The notes under the pieces: model-generated
What the model was told of the DNA's origin: nothing
What the model saw: the letters and a program-made list of their open reading frames with translations, nothing else
The model's database searches: none
In this document: in pieces, positions 6,587 to 12,989 of the stretch
Layout of the letters: each line of letters begins with the position of its first letter
How positions within the stretch are numbered: the first letter of the stretch is position 1
Position numbers and translations under genes: made by a program
Assembly: GCA_023393265.1 (NCBI GenBank)
Contig: JAEWME010000405.1
Coordinates: 1 to 12,989 of the forward strand
Length of the DNA stretch: 12,989 nucleotides
Direction of reading: 5' to 3'
DNA from: Bacteroidota bacterium
GTDB taxonomy: Bacteria > Bacteroidota > Bacteroidia > Bacteroidales > Prolixibacteraceae

Positions 6587-6633
6587 AAAAAGCTGGAATG
6601 AGTATCGATACCTCGTTCCAGCTTTTCGTTTTT
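6587..6633. terminator. Bidirectional terminator
   Basis: A perfect 11-bp stem, AAAAGCTGGAA (6588-6598) with TTCCAGCTTTT (6616-6626), encloses a loop that can itself pair around TCGA. A-rich sequence before and T-rich sequence after make it work on both strands. It serves the CBM48 gene (plus) and the converging DUF5522 gene (minus). Confidence 0.9.
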
Positions 6634-6645
6634 CCGACCGTTACG

Positions 6646-6870
6646 TCAGGAATTATATTTTTTCTCGACTTCGGGCCGCAATCTGCGATTTCCCTTCACT
6701 GCCCGGGGCGAATACGGACAATGTTTACAGCCATTCGAGCAGCAGTAGCCACGCTTCACCAGGTAAAATTCAGTCATAACCCGGTAACCATCAGGACTCA
6801 TATAAAAATCAATCCCTTCCTCCTGCTTTTCTCCATATCCCGAGTCGAACAGATTGTCGAACATTCCCAT
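6646..6870 (-). CDS. DUF5522 domain protein with cysteine cluster
   Basis: A 74-residue protein of unknown function. The central block EGIDFYMSPDGYRVMTEFYL (about 18-37) followed by RGYCCSNGCKHCPY (40-53) matches the DUF5522 pattern. Cysteines C43, C44, C48 and C51, with H50, could bind a metal or an Fe-S cluster; this is suggested only by the spacing. The rest is short and charged, with no signal or membrane segment. It begins 24 nt after the ribBA stop on the same strand and has no promoter box of its own, so it is probably co-transcribed with ribBA. An in-frame ATG two codons later (6864) is an equally possible start. It ends before the bidirectional terminator. Confidence 0.88.
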   Translation of the reverse strand: MGMFDNLFDSGYGEKQEEGIDFYMSPDGYRVMTEFYLVKRGYCCSNGCKHCPYSPRAVKGNRRLRPEVEKKYNS

Positions 6871-6894
6871 GTAATCCGAATCTGAAGTTATTAT

Positions 6895-8115
6895 TTAATA
6901 TTTGAACTTCTGAAGAACATGCCCCATACGGTCGCGCTTGGTTTTGAGATAAGCCTGATTATACTCGTTGGGCTCAATTTCAATATTAACAGTCGAAACA
7001 ACTTCCAAATCGAAACCTTCGAGTCCGACCCGTTTTACCGGATTATTGGTTATCAGCCTCATTTTCGTTACTCCTAGGCTCCGCAGAATCTGAGCGCCTA
7101 CACCATAATCACGTTCATCGGCATCAAAACCCAGGTGAATGTTGGCATCGATGGTATCCATTCCCTGGTCCTGCAACTTATAAGCTGCAATTTTGTTCAT
7201 CAGGCCAATGCCTCGTCCCTCCTGTTGCATATAAACCAAAACACCTTTGCCTTCCTTCTCAATCATTTTCATGGCTTGCTCCAGTTGTTCCCCACACTCA
7301 CATCGTTTCGAGCCAAAAATATCGCCGGTCATACATGATGAATGTACCCTGACCAAAATAGGTTCATCCGACTGCCACTCTCCTTTGATTAGTGCAATAT
7401 GTTCAACACCATTGGAGAGCTGCTTAAAAGGGATAATCCTGAAATTTCCACTTTGGGTTGGCAGAAAAACTTCCTCCCCTCGTTCAATAAGGCTTTCACT
7501 TTGTATCCGGTAATTGATCAGGTCTTTAATCGAAATGATTTTCAAATCGAAGCGTTTGGCTATTTCCATCAGTTGCGGCAACCGGGCCATCGTTCCGTCG
7601 TCATTCATAATTTCAATCAATACCCCGGCAGGCGTCAAACCAGCCATACGGGTAATATCAACCGCGGCTTCGGTATGTCCGGCGCGGCGAAGCACTCCCC
7701 TGCTTTTGGCCCGAAGCGGGAAAATATGTCCGGGACGACCCAATTCTTCCGGTTTCAAATTCGGATTTGCAAGTGCATTGAGGGTTTTTGCCCTGTCGCT
7801 TGCCGAAATTCCGGTGGTACAGCCATAACCCAACAAATCGACTGAAACGGTGAAAGGCGTTTCATGCGATGAAGTATTCTTCCCAACCATCAAGCCCAAA
7901 TCCAGTTCATCACAGCGTTCTTCAGTCAGCGGAGCACAAACCAGGCCTCTCCCATACTTCGTCATAAAGTTCACCATTTCAGGTGTCACTTTCTCCGCTG
8001 CTGCAATAAAATCACCCTCATTTTCACGATCCTCATCATCAACAACAATAATTAATTGTCCGTTTCTGATGGCTTCAACGGCTTCCGGAATCGTGTTTAA
8101 TTGTATTTCACTCAT
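6895..8115 (-). CDS. ribBA: RibBA: DHBP synthase / GTP cyclohydrolase II
   Basis: A fused enzyme that starts both branches of riboflavin synthesis: the RibB half makes 3,4-dihydroxy-2-butanone 4-phosphate from ribulose 5-phosphate, and the RibA half opens GTP. At 406 residues it has the usual fusion length. RibB (1 to about 200) shows the metal-binding DDEDRENEGD (26-35), TGISASDRA (101-109) and RRAGHTEAAVD (143-153) with the conserved histidine. RibA (about 205-400) shows the zinc ligands C261, C272 and C274 in HSSCMTGD and RCEC, then QQEGRGIGL (297-305) and DERDYGVGAQIL (332-343). All key residues are present, so both halves should be active. The gene has its own promoter, and DUF5522 follows it. 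No FMN riboswitch precedes it: the predicted leader is only about 27 nt. Confidence 0.98.
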   Translation of the reverse strand: MSEIQLNTIPEAVEAIRNGQLIIVVDDEDRENEGDFIAAAEKVTPEMVNFMTKYGRGLVCAPLTEERCDELDLGLMVGKNTSSHETPFTVSVDLLGYGCTTGISASDRAKTLNALANPNLKPEELGRPGHIFPLRAKSRGVLRRAGHTEAAVDITRMAGLTPAGVLIEIMNDDGTMARLPQLMEIAKRFDLKIISIKDLINYRIQSESLIERGEEVFLPTQSGNFRIIPFKQLSNGVEHIALIKGEWQSDEPILVRVHSSCMTGDIFGSKRCECGEQLEQAMKMIEKEGKGVLVYMQQEGRGIGLMNKIAAYKLQDQGMDTIDANIHLGFDADERDYGVGAQILRSLGVTKMRLITNNPVKRVGLEGFDLEVVSTVNIEIEPNEYNQAYLKTKRDRMGHVLQKFKY

Positions 8116-8146
8116 CTTTGTTATAATGATTTTCCAAATAACGGCG

Positions 8147-8181
8147 CAAAACTAACTAAAAATATTGATCCGGTGTTCAAA
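8147..8181 (-). promoter_or_regulatory. Promoter of ribBA
   Basis: The minus strand has TAGTTTTG (8154 to 8147), a perfect -7 box, with TTTG (8181 to 8178) 23 nt upstream, at the long end of the usual range. Transcription would begin near 8142, leaving a leader of about 27 nt. It lies just past the stop of the upstream glycosyltransferase gene. Confidence 0.65.
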
Positions 8182-8189
8182 AATGGTGG

Positions 8190-9374
8190 TTATGCGCGTT
8201 TCGACTTCTCCCAGTTAACACTTTGTTTCCCTTTCAGGAAACGAATCCAACCCAATACCGCTGCGTAATTGATAGAGGTAAAATAGTAGGGCACAAAAAG
8301 AAGTTTAAACCTGAGTTTTCGCTGCTCCAATATCCAGCCAACCAGGGCCAGAACGTACAATGCCAACTGCAGGAAAAAGAAATAGGAGTAGAAAGAGTAG
8401 ACACCGTCGCTATGGTCTTTCAGAAACAACAGAAAGTTTAAAGGAACCAGCAGGAACAATGCAAACGGGGCAAGTGTCCACCGCAACACTTTGTGCGAAA
8501 TATATTGAACCGACAGCCAGCCAAACCGGAAAGGATTGAGCAATTCGCTCAGTCGGCCAATTGTTTGCAATCCACCTGCGGCAATCCGCACTTTGCGCTT
8601 CATTTCTTCGGAAACATTGGCCGAGGCCGTTTCGATGGCATAAGCGCCTGGAGTGTAAGCAATGCGGTAGCCTTGTTCTGCTATGCGAAGCGAAATCACA
8701 AAGTCGTCGAGAATGGTATCATTTTCCACCTCCTGAAATAACTCTTTTCTGATGGCAAACAACTCGCCAGCCGCACCAATCGCGGTGTTCAGTTCACTGT
8801 CGATCCGTTTCACCCACGACTCGAATTTCCAGTAAAGGTTTTCTCCCGATCCGGCTGCACCCTCGGCTTCGTGTGCAATAACACGCTTTTCGCCTGCAAT
8901 GCAACCCACTTTTGCATCCTGAAATGTCCGGACAATCACGCGAACCGCTTCTTTATTCAATGTTGTGTTGCTATCTGAAAAAATAACGATAGGCGCATCG
9001 ACAAACTGCATCCCGCGGTTCATCGCATGTATTTTCCCTTTCCTTTCAGGAAGATGCTGAACTTCCATTTCGGAATATTGTGAGAGCAAATCGGGAGTCC
9101 CGTCGTTTGATCCGTCGGTTATCCATAGAAACTGAATTTTATCTTTCGGATAGTCGAGTTCTAGCAGGTTACGAACTTTCATCGCCACACAGTCGCGCTC
9201 GTTAAACGCCGCAGTAAACATGCAAACACGAGGCAGCTCTGCAATTTCGGGCATTTCCTCAGCCTTTTGCTTCCTGAAGATTTTCCGGATTAAGTAGACA
9301 ACAGAAACAATGATCGCATAACCGGCGAAAGTGTAAAAAACGAGTAGCAGCGATATCCAGAAAACAATTTTCAA
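8190..9374 (-). CDS. Membrane-bound family 2 glycosyltransferase
   Basis: An inverting GT-A glycosyltransferase of the processive, cellulose/hyaluronan-synthase-like type. It has one N-terminal membrane helix (about 4-29), a cytoplasmic catalytic domain and three C-terminal helices (about 298-317, 327-348 and 357-380). Catalytic features are TDGSNDGT with D87, the DxD-like SDSNT with D134, and ILDDF with the likely base D223/D224. The expected QxxRW motif appears only as QTIGR (270-274), lacking the tryptophan, so processive synthesis is uncertain. It is the last gene of a three-gene minus-strand run, 5 nt after the GT4 gene. It probably extends or adds sugars on a lipid-linked or exported glycan; the donor and product cannot be read from the sequence. 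Confidence 0.92.
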   Translation of the reverse strand: MKIVFWISLLLVFYTFAGYAIIVSVVYLIRKIFRKQKAEEMPEIAELPRVCMFTAAFNERDCVAMKVRNLLELDYPKDKIQFLWITDGSNDGTPDLLSQYSEMEVQHLPERKGKIHAMNRGMQFVDAPIVIFSDSNTTLNKEAVRVIVRTFQDAKVGCIAGEKRVIAHEAEGAAGSGENLYWKFESWVKRIDSELNTAIGAAGELFAIRKELFQEVENDTILDDFVISLRIAEQGYRIAYTPGAYAIETASANVSEEMKRKVRIAAGGLQTIGRLSELLNPFRFGWLSVQYISHKVLRWTLAPFALFLLVPLNFLLFLKDHSDGVYSFYSYFFFLQLALYVLALVGWILEQRKLRFKLLFVPYYFTSINYAAVLGWIRFLKGKQSVNWEKSKRA

Positions 9375-9379
9375 GGTAT

Positions 9380-10576
9380 TTACTGTTGTTTGTAGAATTC
9401 TACCAAAGCACCTGCCTGCGCTAGATTGTCAAATCTTTCCTGAATAAATTCAATGGCATTTTTACCAATATGGTTGGCCAGTTCGCGGTCGTTAATTAGT
9501 CGTGTGATGGCTCCGATAAACTCGTCTGTCGTATTGGCGATAAGGATATTGTTACCATTTTCGGTGGGAATACCCTCGGTACCAATATCGGTTGTAACAA
9601 TCGGTTTCCCAAGCGACATGCCTTCAATGATCTTGATTCGCATTCCCGATCCGGAGAAAAGCGGCACAACCATAACTGCCTTCGAATTAATGAAATCATA
9701 GGCATCGTTGATTTCGCCCAGGTAAACAACGCCATCACGCTTCACCATGCGAACAAACCAGTCAGGCGCATTTCGCCCGGCCAAATAGAATTTCAGTTCA
9801 GGATATTCCTGGTGTATTTTGGGCCAGCAATGATTGAAAAACCAGATCAGCCCTTCCTGATTGGGTGCCCAATCGAGCGCACCAATGTGAAACAACGAAG
9901 GGAATTCGAGTTTCCGTGCTGTTGGGATGAGCGAAGCAAAGTCGATACCGGTTTGCGAAGTATGTCGTGGTTTTACATTCCCGAGCGAATCGAGAATCTG
10001 TCCGTCGCGGTCGGTAATCGGGATTAAAACGTCATATGCGTTCAGATAACTTTCTTCGAACCGTTTGATGCGCTTCGAGAGGTTTTTCAGGTATTTCGAC
10101 CGAAAGCCTTCAGACAGAGAAGCTGTGCGTTCCCAGATTTCGTACTCGATGTTGTGTGCACGATAGCTGATGAGTGCTTCTGAATATTTACGGATAACCG
10201 GAATATACGGACAGAGATACAACCCTTCCAGTTGAATGACATCAAAAGCTTTTTCGGTCAGCAACTTCACCAGTTCGAAACTATATTCGTCAGAAATAAA
10301 ACGCTGTGCATTGTAGGGTAACTTCGAGAAAAGCAAGTTGAGTGCTGCTTCGAACCAGTTAATGTAGGCGGGAACTTCAACCAAGCGAAAATCGGCAAGC
10401 TTTTTCAGTTCATCAGGCATATCGTTAAAATCGACATGATGCTTGCTGGTATTCATGCTAAGCACAGTTACTTCGTGCCCAAGCATGGCAAAGCCTTTCG
10501 TCATATTCAGACAAGCAATAGCCCCTCCGTCTTTGGGTGGCCACGGTACTTTGTTCATCAGTTGAAGTATTCGCAT
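9380..10576 (-). CDS. Family 4 (GT-B) glycosyltransferase
   Basis: A soluble, retaining-type glycosyltransferase of 398 residues with two Rossmann-like domains. The N-terminal domain begins MRILQLMNKVPWPPKDGGAI, with the glycine-rich acceptor loop at about 15-19, and has the HNIEYEIWER signature at 141-150. The C-terminal donor-binding domain shows HIGALDWAPNQEG (230-242), LAGRN, and PLFSGSGMRIKIIEG with E318, then GKPIVTT. Only the second glutamate of the EX7E motif is present, as in the GSGMR(I/V)KI(L/I)E subgroup. It lies between the LptF/LptG-family permease and the GT2 gene with 5-nt gaps on both sides, so it is co-transcribed. A role in synthesis of a surface or lipid-linked glycan is inferred; the sugar is unknown. 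Confidence 0.93.
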   Translation of the reverse strand: MRILQLMNKVPWPPKDGGAIACLNMTKGFAMLGHEVTVLSMNTSKHHVDFNDMPDELKKLADFRLVEVPAYINWFEAALNLLFSKLPYNAQRFISDEYSFELVKLLTEKAFDVIQLEGLYLCPYIPVIRKYSEALISYRAHNIEYEIWERTASLSEGFRSKYLKNLSKRIKRFEESYLNAYDVLIPITDRDGQILDSLGNVKPRHTSQTGIDFASLIPTARKLEFPSLFHIGALDWAPNQEGLIWFFNHCWPKIHQEYPELKFYLAGRNAPDWFVRMVKRDGVVYLGEINDAYDFINSKAVMVVPLFSGSGMRIKIIEGMSLGKPIVTTDIGTEGIPTENGNNILIANTTDEFIGAITRLINDRELANHIGKNAIEFIQERFDNLAQAGALVEFYKQQ

Positions 10577-10581
10577 TCCGT

Positions 10582-12060
10582 TTACATTTCAGGTTTACGA
10601 CGCTTTAAAAATCCGAGGTTGGTCAGTTTTTTAAAGAAGATTTGATAGCTCTCGACATTCATCACCGAAGAGTCGGTGGCTGCTTTATAGGTTAACCATA
10701 TTCCGAGCGGAAGAAAGACAAGCGAAGAAAGCCACATTCCCTGGGTCATCGACCAGGCATCTTCGCGGGCAAACTTTTCTCCCGTTATCATGACGATGTA
10801 ATATGCAATAAACATCAGGATAGAAACAACAACCGGCATTCCAAGCCCTCCCTTTCGAATAATCGCTCCCAATGGCGCCCCGATGAAGAAAAATATCAGG
10901 CAGGCAAATGACAGTGTGAACTTGCGGTGCCACTCCATGAAATAGGCATTGAGCATCCGCTTTCGACTATACATTTCCTCATACTGCTGATTAATTGACT
11001 GCGAGTTACTGCGCGCAAAACCAACTGCCCGCTGAATAAGGTCCTGCTTCTCGAAAGTTGTTAATGAAGCTATCGTTTTATCGAAGTCGACAATTGTATC
11101 GGCCTGGATGTCTGGTTTCTCCCGTCTGAGCGTATCGAATGGCATGGCTAACCAGGAAATTTGCCGATTAACATCGCGCGGGTAATTCAGCGATGTAACA
11201 AAGCGCCATAGCCTGATTCTGTATTCAGAATAAAGCGAGTCAGCCTGACCATTGAGTTGGGAAATATTCATCATTTTCGAGCCATGCGAAAAAAGCTTTT
11301 CATCACTCCGGTTAAACTCGAAATCTTTCATACTGACATTAATGACTTCTTCGTCGAACGACATCCGTCTAAAGGGGAAACGCCTGTTCCCCTGCTGATT
11401 CTCCCGCTGATCTTCATAAGAGTTGCCGTTATACAAAGTAATTCGCATGTATTTTTTATCGGCAGTCAGTTCCATTTTTCCTGAATCGGCTACTGTAACA
11501 CCCAAATTTCGTTCGTTTCCTGCATGATTGTATATCATCAGGTCGTACAGCATATTGCTGTTATGCGCCTTCCGTTCAACTTTGATGCTGTAATTTGGCA
11601 TGTCGTTGCTAAAAACGCCTTCCTTTATTACCATTTCCGGTTTTTGGTTCTTCACACTCCACAACAGTGCCTGAAACTTCAGATTGGTCTTCGGCAAAAT
11701 ATTGTTTGAAAAATAAAAGGCGGTAAGTGTCAACGCCAAAGCCACTGCAAACAATGGCCGCATAATCCGGAAAAGTGATATTCCTGAAGCTTTCATCGCC
11801 ACGAGTTCATAGTTTTCACCAAGGTTCCCAAAGGTCATAATGGAAGCAAGTAGCATGGCAAGCGGGAAAGCAAGCGGCACAAGCGCAAACGAAGCATAGA
11901 AAAGTAACTCTGCGATGATTCCCCAATCGAGTCCTTTCCCAACAAGGTCATCGATGTATTTCCACAAAAACTGCATCAGAAGTATAAATACGCAGATGAA
12001 GAAGGTCATAAAAAACGGACCCAGAAAGCTTTTGATCATAAAACGGTGAAGACGCTTCAT
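10582..12060 (-). CDS. LptF/LptG family permease (YjgP/YjgQ)
   Basis: An inner-membrane subunit of the ABC machine that extracts lipopolysaccharide and passes it to the periplasmic bridge. From the ATG at 12060 it has 492 residues, longer than the roughly 360 of E. coli LptF/LptG because of a large periplasmic region, as I recall for Bacteroidota members. Counting from the upstream ATG (12078), helices lie at about 20-37, 53-80, 104-124, 386-406, 414-433 and 447-466. The jellyroll-type periplasmic part spans about 125-380, and FFFIGAPLGAIIRKGGLGMP (396-415) is a family hallmark. I prefer 12060 (MKRLHRFMIKSFLG) because the -7 box at 12091-12098 leaves only about 7 nt before 12078. I cannot say whether it is LptF or LptG; Bacteroidota often carry two unlinked copies. 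It heads the operon with the two glycosyltransferases. Confidence 0.94.
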   Translation of the reverse strand: MKRLHRFMIKSFLGPFFMTFFICVFILLMQFLWKYIDDLVGKGLDWGIIAELLFYASFALVPLAFPLAMLLASIMTFGNLGENYELVAMKASGISLFRIMRPLFAVALALTLTAFYFSNNILPKTNLKFQALLWSVKNQKPEMVIKEGVFSNDMPNYSIKVERKAHNSNMLYDLMIYNHAGNERNLGVTVADSGKMELTADKKYMRITLYNGNSYEDQRENQQGNRRFPFRRMSFDEEVINVSMKDFEFNRSDEKLFSHGSKMMNISQLNGQADSLYSEYRIRLWRFVTSLNYPRDVNRQISWLAMPFDTLRREKPDIQADTIVDFDKTIASLTTFEKQDLIQRAVGFARSNSQSINQQYEEMYSRKRMLNAYFMEWHRKFTLSFACLIFFFIGAPLGAIIRKGGLGMPVVVSILMFIAYYIVMITGEKFAREDAWSMTQGMWLSSLVFLPLGIWLTYKAATDSSVMNVESYQIFFKKLTNLGFLKRRKPEM

Positions 12061-12090
12061 ACTTTTTATCTTGCGCATTTAAAACGAATA

Positions 12091-12098
12091 CAAAACTA
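12091..12098 (-). promoter_or_regulatory. -7 box of the lptF/G-GT4-GT2 operon
   Basis: TAGTTTTG on the minus strand (12098 to 12091) matches TAnnTTTG exactly; it is the same octamer as in the ribBA promoter. Transcription would begin near 12086. The -33 region has only T-rich sequence with no exact TTTG. Confidence 0.55.
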
Positions 12099-12285
12099 AA
12101 GTATTTTGAAGAATTAAAAAGTGAAAGAAGATACACCAGCAAGAATTTAGCCTGCAGCTAATAACCTGTTATTGAATAAGTGCTAGAAATCAGGAATAAA
12201 GCAGTAAACACTATCGATTATTTTAAAGACCGGTAATGAAAAATTAAAACAGGATTCGATTCTAACTATCCGAAGCAATGTAAGG

Positions 12286-12669
12286 TTACGAGCCCAGTAG
12301 GTGTTTTAGTGTAGAAACCTGCGTATCCCAAAGATTGATGGTCTCGTCTACTTCGTCTTCCTCCGCAAAATCGACAATGGTGAGCGAAACATCATTGGTC
12401 AGGTCGTCCTGATTAATAACAAATTCAAAATAGTTGCTTCCTGAGTCGTCTTCCTTCCACTCATAACGCACCAGTTTGTTCTCCCGGTGAATTTTCTTTT
12501 CTGCCTCTTCGGAAGTCTTTCCCCAAACAAATGTGAAACGATTTCCCTTTACACGAACATCATCAGCGAACCATTCTGTCAGGCCGGCTGCTGTACTCAG
12601 CCGATTGAAAAGCACCTTTGGGGAGCAGTTTACAATGTATTCCAATTGTATTTGTTTTTTCTCAGACAT
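12286..12669 (-). CDS. START-like (SRPBCC fold) domain protein
   Basis: A small cytoplasmic protein of 127 residues from the ATG at 12669 (MSEKKQIQLEY). The pattern EYIVNCSPKVLFNRLSTAAG, then LTEWFADDV, FTFVWG, YEWKED and YFEFVINQDDLTNDVSLTI, ending in a C-terminal helix (LWDTQVSTLKHLLGS), fits the START-like/AHSA1-related fold with its helix-grip cavity. Such proteins bind hydrophobic ligands or chaperone partners; no ligand can be named here. A TTG at 12690 would add seven residues but overlaps the -7 box, so it is not the start. The gene stands alone on the minus strand, divergent from the tRNA. No terminator is seen downstream in the 207-bp gap before the LptF/G promoter region, which holds only a 14-nt palindrome (AATAAC-CT-GTTATT at 12160-12173). 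Confidence 0.88.
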   Translation of the reverse strand: MSEKKQIQLEYIVNCSPKVLFNRLSTAAGLTEWFADDVRVKGNRFTFVWGKTSEEAEKKIHRENKLVRYEWKEDDSGSNYFEFVINQDDLTNDVSLTIVDFAEEDEVDETINLWDTQVSTLKHLLGS

Positions 12670-12687
12670 AGGTTCTTTGATTTTCTG

Positions 12688-12716
12688 CAATATATGTATT
12701 TAAACACAAAAAACAA
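12688..12716 (-). promoter_or_regulatory. Possible promoter of the START-like gene
   Basis: On the minus strand TTG (12716 to 12714) is followed after 19 nt by TATATTG (12694 to 12688), one T short of the TAnnTTTG box. It would start transcription near 12683, giving about a 14-nt leader before the ATG at 12669. Confidence 0.45.
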
Positions 12717-12786
12717 GGAAGGAAATGGGATGAAACATTTTTTTAGTTTTTTTTCGGGGCTATCGCGGTTCGCAAAAATAAAGTGC

Positions 12787-12794
12787 TATATTTG
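12787..12794 (+). promoter_or_regulatory. -7 box of the tRNA-CAT gene
   Basis: TATATTTG followed by CA matches the strong Bacteroidota -7 box often seen before tRNA genes. No TTTG lies 19 nt upstream. A leader of about 50 nt would precede the tRNA and contains an inverted repeat, CCGCAA (12798-12803) with TTGCGG (12827-12832). Confidence 0.55.
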
Positions 12795-12848
12795 CAACCG
12801 CAAAAATGAGCCGCTGGGTTCAATGATTGCGGGTTCAAAAACAAAAAT

Positions 12849-12922
12849 GGCGAGGTAGCTCAGCTGGTTAGAGCGCATGATTCATAATCATGAGGTCGGC
12901 GGATCATGCCCGCCTCTCGCTA
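12849..12922 (+). tRNA. tRNA-Met (anticodon CAT) with unusual T-loop
   Basis: The plus strand folds into a 74-nt cloverleaf. The acceptor stem GGCGAGG/TCTCGCT has G-T wobbles at the first and last pairs and discriminator A. The D-stem is GCTC/GAGC with the loop GG intact; the anticodon stem CATGA/TCATG holds loop TTCATAA, anticodon CAT. The first acceptor pair is G-T, not the mismatched C-A of an initiator, so it is an elongator methionine tRNA or, less likely, the isoleucine tRNA whose CAT is modified to lysidine. The T-stem GGCGG/CCGCC is perfect, but its loop is ATCATGC instead of the canonical TTCGANN. Bases 55 and 56 (T, C) are kept; T54 and A58 are replaced by A and T. CCA is not encoded. 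A promoter box and a strong terminator flank it. Confidence 0.88.
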
Positions 12923-12931
12923 CTGAAAATC

Positions 12932-12969
12932 AAGAGGTTACAAAAATAAAATTTGTAACCTCTTTTTTT
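12932..12969 (+). terminator. Rho-independent terminator of the tRNA-CAT
   Basis: A perfect 13-bp stem, AAGAGGTTACAAA (12932-12944) with TTTGTAACCTCTT (12952-12964), encloses a 7-nt AT-only loop and is followed by T residues. It starts 10 nt after the tRNA and ends its transcript. Confidence 0.94.
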
Positions 12970-12989
12970 CAATGCTTAAGAACAAAGCC

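Noticed and set aside
8116..8189. FMN riboswitch upstream of ribBA
   Set aside because: The gap is only 74 nt, holds a good promoter that gives a leader of about 27 nt, and shows none of the conserved RFN-element sequence.
10685..10933. Minus-strand 82-residue frame inside the permease gene
   Set aside because: It is an alternate frame of the membrane-rich permease region and has no independent start signal or motif.
1..12989. CRISPR arrays, insertion sequences, prophage or defence systems
   Set aside because: No spaced direct repeats, transposase or integrase motifs, target-site duplications or phage or defence domains were seen. The two tRNA genes are intact, and no attachment-site duplication was noticed beside them.

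Overview
The window looks like ordinary core chromosome from a member of the Bacteroidota, probably class Bacteroidia. I infer this from three things: the typical forms of RibBA, the long LptF/LptG-type permease, the DUF5522, DUF6249 and START-like proteins; repeated matches to the Bacteroidota promoter (-7 box TAnnTTTG, -33 box TTTG or TTG about 19 nt upstream); and the near absence of Shine-Dalgarno sites. A placement nearer the marine Marinilabiliales/Prolixibacteraceae is only a guess. No mobile element, CRISPR array, prophage or obvious foreign island is visible.

Layout. Positions 1-433 are AT-rich and non-coding, with two adjacent palindromes and the terminator of a minus-strand tRNA-Val(TAC) (434-508). 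Next are minus-strand folC (folate polyglutamylation) and, divergent from it, a PIN-PhoH ATPase with a clear terminator. That terminator meets a minus-strand two-gene unit: an ECF sigma factor whose 3' end overlaps a small two-helix membrane protein, a possible anti-sigma. A three-helix DUF6249-like membrane protein diverges from the sigma gene. Minus-strand fmt (initiator tRNA formylation) follows, then a 307-bp AT-rich gap and a small stand-alone CBM48 (glycogen-binding-like) protein on the plus strand. A bidirectional terminator separates this from minus-strand ribBA and a small DUF5522 cysteine-motif protein.

The right half is a tight minus-strand cluster transcribed from about 12086 down to 8190: an LptF/LptG-family permease, a GT4 glycosyltransferase and a membrane GT2 glycosyltransferase, with 5-nt gaps. 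This suggests envelope glycan synthesis next to lipopolysaccharide export. The window ends with a START-like domain protein (minus) and a plus-strand tRNA with anticodon CAT, which has its own promoter and strong terminator.

Points most worth a second look: the tRNA-CAT has a T-loop that breaks the near-universal consensus; the sigma / small membrane protein / DUF6249 locus may be an uncharacterised regulatory unit lacking the usual zinc anti-sigma motif; and two glycosyltransferases sit between the lipopolysaccharide permease and riboflavin genes. Several start codons can be refined because the candidate -7 box sits too close to, or over, the most upstream start.
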